A stretch of 64,000 bases of DNA from Eisenbergiella tayi. Its GTDB lineage: Bacteria; Bacillota; Clostridia; Lachnospirales; Lachnospiraceae. The DNA lies in the NCBI RefSeq assembly GCF_001881565.1, contig NZ_MPDJ01000002.1, forward strand, positions 1 to 64,000. Reading direction: 5' to 3'. A program made the position numbers and the translations under genes. This document shows positions 35,965-45,212 of the stretch, one piece after another. Each line of letters begins with the position of its first letter. Positions within the stretch are counted from its first letter, which is position 1. The notes under the pieces are model-generated. The model searched no databases. It saw only the letters and a program-made list of their open reading frames with translations, and was not told the origin of the DNA.

Positions 35965-37701
35965 TCATCTGTCATTATATCTGTCATAGCCAGTCTGATA
36001 GATACTCAAGGCATCTTCAATTCCCATAGAGTAAATCTGCCGGACGGTATTATCCCAGTTTGCCAAAGCCGCACCGTCAGTGATTGCCTTGATGGTTTCC
36101 TCCTGCACATAGGTGGAAATATCACTCATAATTGTTGATACCTGCTGCTCTTCTTCTGCTGTCAGAGACCAGATCGTATTATACTGTTCTGTCGATTCTG
36201 TCCAGATTCTATTCCATTCCTGATTCTCTTTTGATTTAAATTGCGCATTCCGGTATTTCGCTTCATCCGATACTGCAAAAACACACGCTACATTCAGGCG
36301 AAGCCCATCAGAAGAACCTGAGGGATAATTCAATATTTTATCAGTAAACGTCGGTTCACCGTCAACTAATGTATAAGTTTCTCCTTCAATACCCAAATTG
36401 CTTATTCTTACACCAGCATCAGAACATAAATAGTCAATAAAATTCATGGCAAGCTTGGGATCGGAACAATTCGATGTAATTGCAAACCAGCTGCCATTTC
36501 CGCAGTATAATTCCTTAATGGATACTTTAGGTATCGATCCATCTGTAACCTTTTTCGGATATCCCACTGCAACAGCCTCTGCGCCTGGAACTGTATTCTG
36601 CAAAGTCATCACCATAGAAGGCAGCGGGCCATCTAATGTATAACAGGCTCCAATCTTTCCTTCACCAAACATTGCAAGAAAAGTATCCATTGTGGAGAGC
36701 AAAGATCTTGTCATAAATTCCTTATCCAGCAATCCTTCCTGATACCATCTGTTCATTGTTGTCAGATACTCCTTGTACCCAGGCTCAACTGCGCCATAGG
36801 TCAGTTTGCCCTCCTCCCCAGGATATATGCCAACATCATTGCGGAAGTCAACCGGAGCCTTCTCTATTCCATATGCCGCCAGCAATGCCTGATCCATTCC
36901 TGTCGTGTTCAACATACTATATGGTACCTCAATGCCCATATCTTTAAATGCCAGGAGAGTTTTTTCCCATTCTTCCACTGTTTGCGGTACATCCAGACCG
37001 GCTTTATCCAACAGATCCTTTCTGATAACCTGTCCCCACCACTGAAGTTCCTTTCCTTCAAATTCAGGCATATATTTTGCATAGGCAACAGCCATCCTGT
37101 TTTCAAGGGTCGTAGCTTCCTTATATGACTGCTCATTTTCCTTAATCAATTCCAGATAATTGGGCATATATTCTTCCGCATAAGGTGCAAGGTCGATAAA
37201 ACAGCCATCTTCCACCGCCTGATCCATACCTCCCGGATAAGAAATGCCTGCATTTCCCACAATAATATCCGGATAGTTACCGGATGCAATCAAAAGGTTA
37301 AACTGTGCCGCTTCCTCTCCTACAGCCGGAACAATATAATTAATTTTAATGTTGGTATTTTCCGAAAGCTTTTGATAAGAAGGATTACTGTCAATCAACT
37401 GCTGCGTGAAGGTCTGTGCCCCTGAAAAATTGGCGCCGCCTATGGCAAAGAAAACATCGAGTTCCTTCTGTTCTTCACAAAGCGGTCCAACATAATTATT
37501 ATTTTCATCTCTGTTATTTAAAGCCGCCGTGTCACTATCCTGCACTCCCTGTGTGGTATCTTCCGTTTCCAAAGGAACCGGCATATCTGTCACTGCCTGA
37601 CTCTCCGGCGTTTTTTCGCCTGTTTTGCAGCCTGCCATTGCTGCTGCCATTAACGCCATAAGTCCCAATACTGCAATTCCCTTTCTTATTTTACCTTTCA
37701 T
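35965..37701 (-). CDS. Extracellular sugar-binding lipoprotein of ABC importer C
   Basis: A 578-residue LplA-type binding protein. The signal peptide MKGKIRKGIAVLGLMAL ends in lipobox AMAGC, with the lipidated Cys at 25, followed by a polar linker rich in Asp/Glu/Thr and the binding domain. It is the first gene of the locus C operon, so it is the most strongly expressed, and is preceded by a promoter with two palindromic boxes upstream (37857-37898). Confidence 0.93.
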   Translation of the reverse strand: MKGKIRKGIAVLGLMALMAAAMAGCKTGEKTPESQAVTDMPVPLETEDTTQGVQDSDTAALNNRDENNNYVGPLCEEQKELDVFFAIGGANFSGAQTFTQQLIDSNPSYQKLSENTNIKINYIVPAVGEEAAQFNLLIASGNYPDIIVGNAGISYPGGMDQAVEDGCFIDLAPYAEEYMPNYLELIKENEQSYKEATTLENRMAVAYAKYMPEFEGKELQWWGQVIRKDLLDKAGLDVPQTVEEWEKTLLAFKDMGIEVPYSMLNTTGMDQALLAAYGIEKAPVDFRNDVGIYPGEEGKLTYGAVEPGYKEYLTTMNRWYQEGLLDKEFMTRSLLSTMDTFLAMFGEGKIGACYTLDGPLPSMVMTLQNTVPGAEAVAVGYPKKVTDGSIPKVSIKELYCGNGSWFAITSNCSDPKLAMNFIDYLCSDAGVRISNLGIEGETYTLVDGEPTFTDKILNYPSGSSDGLRLNVACVFAVSDEAKYRNAQFKSKENQEWNRIWTESTEQYNTIWSLTAEEEQQVSTIMSDISTYVQEETIKAITDGAALANWDNTVRQIYSMGIEDALSIYQTGYDRYNDR

Positions 37702-37813
37702 TGCTGCCTCCTGTTCTTTTCCTAATAATTGAGGTACCTGTCATCAGTTTCCTTTCCAATACAAATCTATCCGGATCCAAAACAAATCTGTGTAACAGAA
37801 CATTAGCACAGTT

Positions 37814-37841
37814 ATTATCCTGTTGAAAGTTCCTTTTACAA
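37814..37841 (-). promoter_or_regulatory. Predicted promoter of the locus C transport operon
   Basis: On the minus strand TTGTAA (37841-37836) and GATAAT (37819-37814) are 16 bp apart, about 112 bp before the lipoprotein start codon. Confidence 0.5.
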
Positions 37842-37856
37842 GCCGTAGGAAAAGAA

Positions 37857-37898
37857 AAAATGCCATTTTCTGACCTTTTTCGGTGAAAATGACATTTT
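37857..37898. promoter_or_regulatory. Two palindromic boxes AAAATG-N-CATTTT, candidate activator sites
   Basis: AAAATGCCATTTT (37857-37869) and AAAATGACATTTT (37886-37898) are both perfect palindromes around one base, 29 bp apart centre to centre. They start about 16 bp upstream of the predicted -35 box, the position expected for an activator such as the adjacent AraC-type protein. Confidence 0.5.
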
Positions 37899-37939
37899 CC
37901 GCACAAAATTAAAACAAAACTGACATATGAAAACTCCTG

Positions 37940-40183
37940 TTATTCCTTCTTCTCACACCTATTTTGCTTTCTATATTCCGTGGGCGTAATTCCTTCCGCC
38001 TGCTTAAAAGAACGAATCATAGTTCTGTATGAGCAAAAACCTGACTGCTCCGCAATATCATTAATATTCAAGGAAGCATCTTTCATCAAAAATTTCACCC
38101 TCTCTATCCTCATTTCATTCACATACTGGCTGACTTTCATATTATATTGTTTTTTCATCAGGCGAGTAACATATCCTTCCGATATCTGAAATTTCTCCGC
38201 GATTGATGAAAGAGAAAGACCCGGGCTTGTATAATTTGTGTCAATGTAATCTTTTATTCTTTCTGCCTTCGGTCTGAGAGGCTCATTTGCTGCCAGATTA
38301 TTTTTTAGCATATACAGAAGTTGTGTCAGCCAATCGGCAATTCGATTATTATCACAGCAGTTCATTATGCTCATTATTTTTTTATCACAATCAGATGAGA
38401 ATTCAGAACTGTCGGACACAGCATCTCGTATCAGGAAAAGAATATGGAACAGATATAATCTAATCCCTGCGTCATCATTATCCAAATTACTGACATCCTG
38501 TATCAGTTCCTTTACTAATTTTTCCGCATTATTATAATCTCTGCTTTTCAGAAAATTAACAAGCCTCCATTCTTTTCGGCTCTGAATATTTGAATCAATC
38601 TCCCTGTCTATATTTTTTCCCCAGTCCCCCATTACCAGTAAACATTCACTGTAACTGCTGCGTAACTCTGTCAGACGAATACATTCAAAACTGCAAAACC
38701 AGGAAACAGAAATCCCCATTCGCTCTTTCAGAAATTCCTTGGTTTTATTGCTCTTCTCCTCTATCAGCGCTTCCGCTTTCCGTTCTTCCTGATTGCTGTA
38801 ATTAATCAGCAGTACAACAAAATTATCACATTCAACTGGTTCTACCACAGGAAAGGCTTCTTTCATACATTCGGTTGCAATATTCTTTATCAAAAAATGA
38901 ACCAGATCATAAGTATCTACCCTATTCTTTGCATCATTATCAAAAAAAAGAGTTGAATAGTCTTCTACAGAAAAAAGAACCATGCGAAATATATGATGTG
39001 GAAAATGAATACAGTACTGGTCCAGCACGTTTTCGATTTCTTCTGATGAGACATAATAACCTTTTATAATCCGGCTTAGAATATTATTTACAATAACATC
39101 CCTCTCTTGATCCATTTGATTTTTCAGTGCATATCGATCCTCCGCAACTTCCTGGAAGGCCTTCTGCAAATATTCAAATTCACCTTCCGACACTTCAATG
39201 GGATGCTGCCTGCCAATTGTCTGAATTAGCTTCAACACCGGATTATACTGTTTTTTTACCAGGTAGCGGGCCAGAAGCATGCTGGCGACTAAGCTTACCA
39301 ATATGAAGCATATATAAGCGTTCCTGCTGTGGTAAATATCCTGAAACAGCGAAGTCGTATCTATCCCGCAATAATACTCCCAGTTTTCCGTCTCCGATTT
39401 TACTTTGGCGATAAATATATCTTCTCCCTCTTTCTGCATCCTTGTATAAGAGTCCATTCTCATAAGTTCTTCTGCGCTTTCACCATCATAACTTTTTCTC
39501 CGGCCTATATCATAGAAAATACCGGAATCAGTCATAATACCTTCCAGTGCCCTTCCTGAATTTGAATTGCCGGCTTCGAAATCCAGCTGAATCAGAATCC
39601 AGCCATCAGGATTCCTGATATCCTTAGAAGTAATCACGTTATAATAATACAGGTGCGATTGACCGATACCGTCTTCCAGAACTAAAACCGACTGCCCTGA
39701 ATGCTCCAGAAGATCCCATAATTCTTTTTCGCTTTTGTTAAAATGCCTTTCATAGTCAAAACCATTAGTTCCTCTTTCATTAGATGCCTGTCTGGGTGAT
39801 ATCAGATACCTGCTCTTTCTGGAAAACACAAAAATGTCTTTGATACAGACTTCGTTTGCCATCTGAGCCTGTAAATACTTAAACACCGCCTGTATTGCAA
39901 GTTTGCTTTCTCCGCTCTCCGTTGTTTCATGTCCCATGAAACCAATCACATAAGGGTTTTCCGCTATCTGCCTGCTTATAATATGAACTGTCTCCATCTT
40001 CCCATCGTATACATATTTTAGCTGGTTCACACTATTCTCCTGCATTTGCTGAAGCTGTTCGGAAAGGACTTTCCCAATATAGGAAAACATAAAGAAACTG
40101 AGAAGGATAGGCACACAAATCACTGTCATATAAGAAGCAAACCATAAAAGAAAAGTTTTGCTGCCTTTCCTGTATTTCTTCAA
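37940..40183 (-). CDS. Membrane-anchored AraC family regulator with extracellular sensor
   Basis: A 747-residue one-component regulator. A membrane segment near 12-36 (FLLWFASYMTVICVPILLSF), an extracellular sensor of about 250 residues, and a second membrane segment near 290-310 (AYICFILVSLVASMLLARYL) precede a cytoplasmic linker. The C-terminal AraC pair of helix-turn-helix motifs begins near 645 (LSLSSIAEKFQISEGYVTRLMKK, NINDIAEQSGFCSYRTMIRSFKQ). It resembles YesN/YtrA-type regulators that join kinase-like sensors to DNA binding in one chain. The start is TTG at 40183 with a weak AAAGAG ribosome site. It lies upstream of the locus C operon in the same direction and is the likely activator. 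Confidence 0.9.
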   Translation of the reverse strand: MKKYRKGSKTFLLWFASYMTVICVPILLSFFMFSYIGKVLSEQLQQMQENSVNQLKYVYDGKMETVHIISRQIAENPYVIGFMGHETTESGESKLAIQAVFKYLQAQMANEVCIKDIFVFSRKSRYLISPRQASNERGTNGFDYERHFNKSEKELWDLLEHSGQSVLVLEDGIGQSHLYYYNVITSKDIRNPDGWILIQLDFEAGNSNSGRALEGIMTDSGIFYDIGRRKSYDGESAEELMRMDSYTRMQKEGEDIFIAKVKSETENWEYYCGIDTTSLFQDIYHSRNAYICFILVSLVASMLLARYLVKKQYNPVLKLIQTIGRQHPIEVSEGEFEYLQKAFQEVAEDRYALKNQMDQERDVIVNNILSRIIKGYYVSSEEIENVLDQYCIHFPHHIFRMVLFSVEDYSTLFFDNDAKNRVDTYDLVHFLIKNIATECMKEAFPVVEPVECDNFVVLLINYSNQEERKAEALIEEKSNKTKEFLKERMGISVSWFCSFECIRLTELRSSYSECLLVMGDWGKNIDREIDSNIQSRKEWRLVNFLKSRDYNNAEKLVKELIQDVSNLDNDDAGIRLYLFHILFLIRDAVSDSSEFSSDCDKKIMSIMNCCDNNRIADWLTQLLYMLKNNLAANEPLRPKAERIKDYIDTNYTSPGLSLSSIAEKFQISEGYVTRLMKKQYNMKVSQYVNEMRIERVKFLMKDASLNINDIAEQSGFCSYRTMIRSFKQAEGITPTEYRKQNRCEKKE

Positions 40184-40248
40184 TGTCTCTTTTTTTGATA
40201 ACCCACTGATAATTCCTCACCCCCAAAAGACAATTAAACCATCAATTC

Positions 40249-41628
40249 CTAATCCTCTGCCTTTTTTATTGCCTTAATCCATTTTCCGCTGCGCAGCCGC
40301 CATACGCACCAGACACATTTTATAATCTGATCAATCTTCATGAAAAAATAAATCCAGAATGCAGGCATCTTCCATACCAGCCCTGCTAGAATCCCCAGCG
40401 GAACAGAGGCCAGCCAAAGGAACAGAATATCGGCAAACATTAAGAATTTCGTATCCCCACCACCGCGGAGCACTCCTTTTGTCAGTATGGAATTGGCCGA
40501 AGTAAAAATCAGGATAACAGCAACCGATTCCATCAGCTGCTCCGCTATCCGACGGGTTTCCTCCTGAATATGGTACATACCGATTACAGGCCCGCTTATA
40601 GCCAGAATTACCACACAGGCCGCTACGCCTAACAAAGCGCCGAAAATCAGGAAGGTATACCCTTCTCTCTGCGCCTGCTCTCTTTTTCCTTCTCCCAGGG
40701 TATGACCTGTGATTATGCATCCGGCCTGGCTGATCCCCTGTGTGAGAACCGTAGTCATCTGCTGGGTAACGGCGGTAATGGAATTAGCCGACACAAAAGC
40801 GGCGCCGATCCTCCCCATAATCATGGCGATTGCACTGTTTCCCAACGCCAGGAGGGAATCGCTTATCAATACCGGTATACAGATTTTTAAATATTCCGGT
40901 ACCAGTCCATGGCAGTCCATAAACAAATCCTTAATCCGATAACCTATGTTTTTATCCCGTAAAAAAAAGTAGATGGCAATCGCTGAAAATTCTATGATTC
41001 TCGCCAGCAGTGTCCCCAGGGCCGCTCCGGCAACTTCCATACGCGGCGCACCTAAATTTCCGAAAATGAAAACCCAGTTAAAAAACAGATTCGCCATAAA
41101 ACTGACGCTGGAACAGATAAGCGGTATTTTAGCCTGCCCCACACTTCTGAGTACAATCGTGCAGGTAAGTGACAATCCCAGTAAAAGATAAGTGGGCACC
41201 GACCAATTGAAATACCGGATCCCTTCCCTGATAATATCCGCATCCGGCGTATATATCCGCATCAGCGCCCCCGGAGCCAGAATCGTAGCCGCCATAAACA
41301 GCAGACCGAAAACAATGCATAATCGAAGCATGATGGTAATGGACTGCTTCAGAGAACAGGAATCCTGCATTCCCCAAAACCTGGCTACCATAACCGAAGC
41401 CCCCATGCCGATTCCCATGCAGCATACATGATAGATATTAATGAACTGGTTTGCCAGGGAGGAAGCCGATAGAGCTACTTCCCCTAACGCTCCCAGCATT
41501 ACGGTATCCATCATATTCACCCCTATGGAAATCAGACTCTGCAGGGCAATAGGAATAGCTATGATTCCCACCCGTTTATAAAATTCCGCAGTTCCCAGAT
41601 ATAATCTCAGTTTTCTATTCAAATGCAT
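40249..41628 (-). CDS. MATE family multidrug/metabolite efflux transporter
   Basis: A 459-residue exporter with about 12 hydrophobic segments in two homologous halves. The segment RVGIIAIPIALQSLISIGVNMMDTVMLG near the N-terminus is the family hallmark. It uses an ion gradient to export cationic or phenolic compounds. The start ATG at 41628 follows AAAGGA; upstream in-frame Mets overlap the esterase stop. It lies 32 bp after the esterase gene, so both are controlled by the palindromic operator at 42773-42789. It probably removes a product of the pathway, but the substrate is unknown. Confidence 0.88.
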   Translation of the reverse strand: MHLNRKLRLYLGTAEFYKRVGIIAIPIALQSLISIGVNMMDTVMLGALGEVALSASSLANQFINIYHVCCMGIGMGASVMVARFWGMQDSCSLKQSITIMLRLCIVFGLLFMAATILAPGALMRIYTPDADIIREGIRYFNWSVPTYLLLGLSLTCTIVLRSVGQAKIPLICSSVSFMANLFFNWVFIFGNLGAPRMEVAGAALGTLLARIIEFSAIAIYFFLRDKNIGYRIKDLFMDCHGLVPEYLKICIPVLISDSLLALGNSAIAMIMGRIGAAFVSANSITAVTQQMTTVLTQGISQAGCIITGHTLGEGKREQAQREGYTFLIFGALLGVAACVVILAISGPVIGMYHIQEETRRIAEQLMESVAVILIFTSANSILTKGVLRGGGDTKFLMFADILFLWLASVPLGILAGLVWKMPAFWIYFFMKIDQIIKCVWCVWRLRSGKWIKAIKKAED

Positions 41629-41660
41629 TCCATCCTTTCTCATCCTGTCATTGTTCCTTT

Positions 41661-42686
41661 TTAATTCCGTCTTTGAAATACATCCTGTAAAAATGCATCC
41701 GCCAGCTGCAGCCACAGTTGGAAATTGGGATATTGATTTTCTCCCATAATTGTAATTCCTCCCTGGCCATGCGGCACACCGGCAAAAGTATGTACCTCTA
41801 CTTCCACACCATGGGCTAAAAGATCCGGAAGCGCCGCATTCAGATTATCCAGTGCTATGTCCTCTCTTCCCACCGCAAAAAAGACGGGCGGATATACCAC
41901 ATCCGTATAATCAAACTCCGCACCTTTATAACGCGGTCCGTATATACACAGAAAAGCATCCGGCGCTCCATAATAGCTGTCCAAATCATCCTCCCTGTAG
42001 TCCGGAAAATGATCTGTTGTTTTTTGTGTCCCGGAATAATAGCGGATACATGCTTCTCCGGTAAGGCCCCCATTGGAAAATCCGGCAAAGGCTACCTGAT
42101 TTTCCCTGATTCCATAAGAGCCTGCCGCCGCCCTGACCATACGTATCGCCCTCGCCGTATCAGCGCCGCACTCCTGCTCTGTCCATGGATTTCTGTTCGG
42201 ACGGTTCAGCAGGAGGAAACTGTGATATCCCATTTTATTAAAATCCAGGCAGGTCTGGTATCCTTCGCTCACAACACAGTCTCCATGGTCTCCCCCGGCA
42301 CAGACTATGATGGCCCCTTTCGGCTTCCTGTCAGAAGGCAGCAGCATCTCATAAAGATACGGCCTGAAATCAGGATTATGGTTATACCTGCAGCCATAAT
42401 TATCTTTATACTGTGTCATTACCGGCATTTCACCCTCAGGCCACAAATAAATCCGTTTCGGTGCATTCCCTTTTCGTGTAAGGGAATCCCTCAGCGTACA
42501 GAATTCCTGCAGCAGTCCTTTACGTCTCTCGTTGTCTGCGTCAATCTCCATCTGCCGTCCCAAATTCCGCAGACGGACCAGCTGTTCCGCCGGATAACAG
42601 GGTGCATCTTCAAAAAAAGGAACCGCTTTCAATCTCTCCACAGCTATTGTTTTTTCCAGCAGTTTCTTATCTTCTTTATTTTCCAT
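41661..42686 (-). CDS. Alpha/beta hydrolase, acetyl-xylan/feruloyl esterase-like
   Basis: A 341-residue cytoplasmic hydrolase. The nucleophile elbow is AFAGFSNGGLTGEA (Ser in GFSNGG), preceded by the HG-like IIVCAGGDHGDC. The Asp is in VGREDIALD and the His in GVPHGQGG. About 90 N-terminal residues are helical and family-specific. It resembles large acyl-sugar esterases of gut anaerobes. It has its own operator-promoter region and precedes the MATE gene. The start ATG has AAAAGGAG upstream. Confidence 0.75.
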   Translation of the reverse strand: MENKEDKKLLEKTIAVERLKAVPFFEDAPCYPAEQLVRLRNLGRQMEIDADNERRKGLLQEFCTLRDSLTRKGNAPKRIYLWPEGEMPVMTQYKDNYGCRYNHNPDFRPYLYEMLLPSDRKPKGAIIVCAGGDHGDCVVSEGYQTCLDFNKMGYHSFLLLNRPNRNPWTEQECGADTARAIRMVRAAAGSYGIRENQVAFAGFSNGGLTGEACIRYYSGTQKTTDHFPDYREDDLDSYYGAPDAFLCIYGPRYKGAEFDYTDVVYPPVFFAVGREDIALDNLNAALPDLLAHGVEVEVHTFAGVPHGQGGITIMGENQYPNFQLWLQLADAFLQDVFQRRN

Positions 42687-42772
42687 TCTGATCTCCTTTT
42701 CTTTTCAACTCTCACATCAGGTTTCAAATGTATGAAAAAACTGCCTCCCGGCATCGTCATCTATAGATTATT

Positions 42773-42789
42773 TTGCTAAAGTTTAGCAA
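42773..42789. promoter_or_regulatory. LacI-type operator: perfect 17-bp palindrome
   Basis: TTGCTAAAGTTTAGCAA reads the same on both strands around one central base. It lies 87 bp before the esterase start codon and overlaps a possible -35 box. The adjacent LacI regulator is the obvious binder. The half-site TTTAGCAA recurs upstream of the reductase gene and on the locus D promoter. Confidence 0.75.
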
Positions 42790-42799
42790 CATTTTATAT

Positions 42800-42837
42800 A
42801 AAAAGCGACGCTATCCTTAGATAGTCCGCCGCTTTTT
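42800..42837 (-). terminator. Terminator of the LacI gene (42876-43928)
   Basis: AAAAAGCG/CGCTTTTT with inner CTATC/GATAG, directly between the LacI stop and the operator of the next operon. Confidence 0.7.
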
Positions 42838-42875
42838 ACAGGAACATGCCGTGGAATCCCGGGCACCCTTTCTTT

Positions 42876-43928
42876 TCATGGAGTCCGTTCACTCTGTTTT
42901 TCCTGAAAGCTTTCTCCGTAAATCAGTTTCGTTACATGCAGCTTGGAAAGAGTCATATGAAGATCATTCTGCAGGATTGTCAACACCAGATGCATGGCAT
43001 TCGCCGCCATTTCCGCTACCGATACATGAAGCACCGTTACGGTGGGATAAAGATATTGGCTGAAATCCCCGTCTCCGTATGCGATGATTTCCATCTGCCC
43101 CGGCACCTCAATATTTCCATCACGAAGCGCCGCGAGAATGCCGCTGCTCATCCTGCTCGTCTGAACAAACAGCGCGGTAGGCAGTTCCCTGCACTGAAGC
43201 ATCTGCCTTACCGACTCATAACCGCCAATCCCATTCCCTTCCCCGGTCACCTTCCATTCATCCTTCAGCTGAATACCACATTTCCTGCATTCTTCTGCAA
43301 AACCATTATATCTCAGGACACTTGCGGCGCTGCGGTTTTCTGATGACACAATTCCCACCCGCTTATGTCCGTTCCTGTAAAAGAGTTCCGCACACTGCCT
43401 GCCGGTCTGATAGTCATCCACATAAACACTGCTGTAGTTTTCCAGGGTCTGATTAATCAGTACAATCGGTATTTCAAACGTGTTTTCTCTCAGATAGCCG
43501 CTGTCAATCTCCGACAGTCCGCCGATGATAGCACCATCATACCTCTTTCCTGAAAACGCATCCTCCAGCAGGTTCAGATGATCATACTCAAAAGGCTGGA
43601 GAACAATTTCCACTTCTGCATGGTACTGCTTTATCGTCTCCAAAAAACCGGAATAGAACTGTCCCAAAAGGCCGCCCATATAATGCAGGTTCCAGAATAC
43701 ACCAATACAGAATTTCTCTCTCCTGGCGGCTGTCTTCTGATTTTTTTTCTGATTTTTGCCGGACTGATAGTTCATCTCCCTGGCGGTATCCAATACAATT
43801 TTCTGGGTTTCCTTGGATATCCTCAGTTCGTCCCCCCGCCCGTTCAGGACAATGGACACCGTGCCGGAGGACAGCCCCAGATGCTCCGCTATCTGTTTTA
43901 CCTGTACACCTCTGGTATTTTTAGGCAT
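42876..43928 (-). CDS. LacI family transcriptional regulator (reductase-MATE locus)
   Basis: A 350-residue regulator with the N-terminal helix-turn-helix QIAEHLGLSSGTVSIVLNGRG and a periplasmic-binding-protein-like sensor (about 70-340, GAIIGGLSEID, VYVDDYQTGRQCAELFY). I place the start at ATG 43928 (GGAG nine bases upstream); an ATG at 43943 is the alternative. It follows the Old Yellow Enzyme gene and is probably co-transcribed with it. The palindrome at 42773-42789 lies just downstream, so it most likely represses the esterase-MATE operon and perhaps its own. Confidence 0.9.
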   Translation of the reverse strand: MPKNTRGVQVKQIAEHLGLSSGTVSIVLNGRGDELRISKETQKIVLDTAREMNYQSGKNQKKNQKTAARREKFCIGVFWNLHYMGGLLGQFYSGFLETIKQYHAEVEIVLQPFEYDHLNLLEDAFSGKRYDGAIIGGLSEIDSGYLRENTFEIPIVLINQTLENYSSVYVDDYQTGRQCAELFYRNGHKRVGIVSSENRSAASVLRYNGFAEECRKCGIQLKDEWKVTGEGNGIGGYESVRQMLQCRELPTALFVQTSRMSSGILAALRDGNIEVPGQMEIIAYGDGDFSQYLYPTVTVLHVSVAEMAANAMHLVLTILQNDLHMTLSKLHVTKLIYGESFQEKQSERTP

Positions 43929-43953
43929 TCGCTTCCGCTCCATTTACATTTCA

Positions 43954-45036
43954 TTATTTTTGATTCCGTAAAAATAAATTTCTCCCCGGACAGTTTACCG
44001 TACCGTCATTCAGAAACGGGCTCCATCTGCATGCCGGCCGGCAGTGCAGGCATTTTCCGCATTCCTTTCCTTCCAGAATGTCATTTCCGAAAGCAGGATT
44101 TACCAAAAATCCTCTTCCCACATCTACCATGTCTATCCCTGCATGCAGAAGGGCATTTTCCGCCATCTCACCATCCGTTATGCCGTCCACGCCGAACACC
44201 GGCATATCAGGCATCCGTTTTTTAATTTCCTGCGCTCCATAAATGGCATCTGAAAAGGGATACCCTTCCGGGCTGTACGAAAAGCTTTCGCCGGCAAAAC
44301 CATAGGATATATCCAGAAAATCTGCTTTTCCGTTCAGCGCCAGAGCATTTTGAATTCCATCCTCTAACGCAGGTTCGAAAGCCCCGAGCCGGATTCCCGC
44401 CACAAAATCATCCCCACAGCTTTCACGTATTCCTTCCAGTATATCCAGGGCAAATTTTTCCCGGCACTGCCCATAAATATCATCCCTGCGGTTGATATTA
44501 CGGTTAAAAAACTGGCAAATCAGATAACTGTGGCAGCCGTGGAGTTCAATTCCGTCCAGCCCTGCCAGCTGTGCCCGTCTCGCGGCCTGAACAAAATCAT
44601 CAATCACTTCACGGACACGGGACATAGACATCCCGCAGCCCCTCGCCCGCAGTTCCCCATTGCTGTCCCTGAGGATATAATCGCTGGGGCAGTCGGCCTC
44701 TTTTTCTATTCCCGAAACCCCGGCATGCAGCAATTGTACAAAAAAGGGCACGTCATACCGGTGCACAGCATCTGCCAGCCGCTTCCAGCCTTCCGTCTGT
44801 TTATCTTCCCATAGCCCCAGCTGTGTTTCATGCAGCCTTCCCCGCTTTGACACCGCCGTGGCCTCACCGATAATCAACCCTGCCCCTCCTGCCGCAATAT
44901 CACGGTAATGCTGCAGATTCTTATCTGTCACATAACCGTTGTCATCCGACCAGTGAAAACAAACCATGGGCGGAACGGCAATGCGGTTCTTCGTCCATAT
45001 GTTCCTTATTTTTACCCGTTCTCTTATTTTATCCAC
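43954..45036 (-). CDS. Old Yellow Enzyme family NADH:flavin oxidoreductase
   Basis: A 360-residue single TIM-barrel flavoprotein. AAGGAGLIIGEATAVSKRGR and the catalytic HGCHSYLICQFFNRNINRR (two His that bind the substrate carbonyl) are typical, as is DMVDVGRGFLVNPAF near the end. The C-terminal CGKCLHCRPACRWS is a four-cysteine CxxCxxCxxxC set like the iron-sulfur ligands of 2-enoate reductase-type members, but the second (FAD/NAD) half of those enzymes is missing. It may reduce alkenes such as those of cinnamic-type acids. It is the first gene of the operon with LacI. Confidence 0.85.
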   Translation of the reverse strand: MDKIRERVKIRNIWTKNRIAVPPMVCFHWSDDNGYVTDKNLQHYRDIAAGGAGLIIGEATAVSKRGRLHETQLGLWEDKQTEGWKRLADAVHRYDVPFFVQLLHAGVSGIEKEADCPSDYILRDSNGELRARGCGMSMSRVREVIDDFVQAARRAQLAGLDGIELHGCHSYLICQFFNRNINRRDDIYGQCREKFALDILEGIRESCGDDFVAGIRLGAFEPALEDGIQNALALNGKADFLDISYGFAGESFSYSPEGYPFSDAIYGAQEIKKRMPDMPVFGVDGITDGEMAENALLHAGIDMVDVGRGFLVNPAFGNDILEGKECGKCLHCRPACRWSPFLNDGTVNCPGRNLFLRNQK

Positions 45037-45118
45037 ACAATCCCTCCCGCGATGTATGCAGGGCAGTCCTGCTTTTCCTTTTTCCGCTATCCAAACCTGT
45101 CTCTGATACTATTCTTTT

Positions 45119-45147
45119 ATAATATACTTTTTTGAAGCCGCTGGCAA
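45119..45147 (-). promoter_or_regulatory. Predicted promoter of the reductase-LacI operon
   Basis: On the minus strand TTGCCA (45147-45142) and TATTAT (45124-45119) are 17 bp apart, about 83 bp before the start codon of the Old Yellow Enzyme gene. Confidence 0.6.
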
Positions 45148-45162
45148 TCTGTTAATTGATTT

Positions 45163-45187
45163 TTTAGCAAAACATTCAAAATTTAGC
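45163..45187. promoter_or_regulatory. Operator half-sites TTTAGCAA and TTTAGC
   Basis: TTTAGCAA (45163-45170) and TTTAGC (45182-45187) are in direct orientation 19 bp apart, and lie 16-40 bp upstream of the predicted -35 box. They are the same half-site as the palindrome at 42773-42789. Confidence 0.45.
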
Positions 45188-45212
45188 TTTACTTAATCTT
45201 TTTCCGCAGCAG

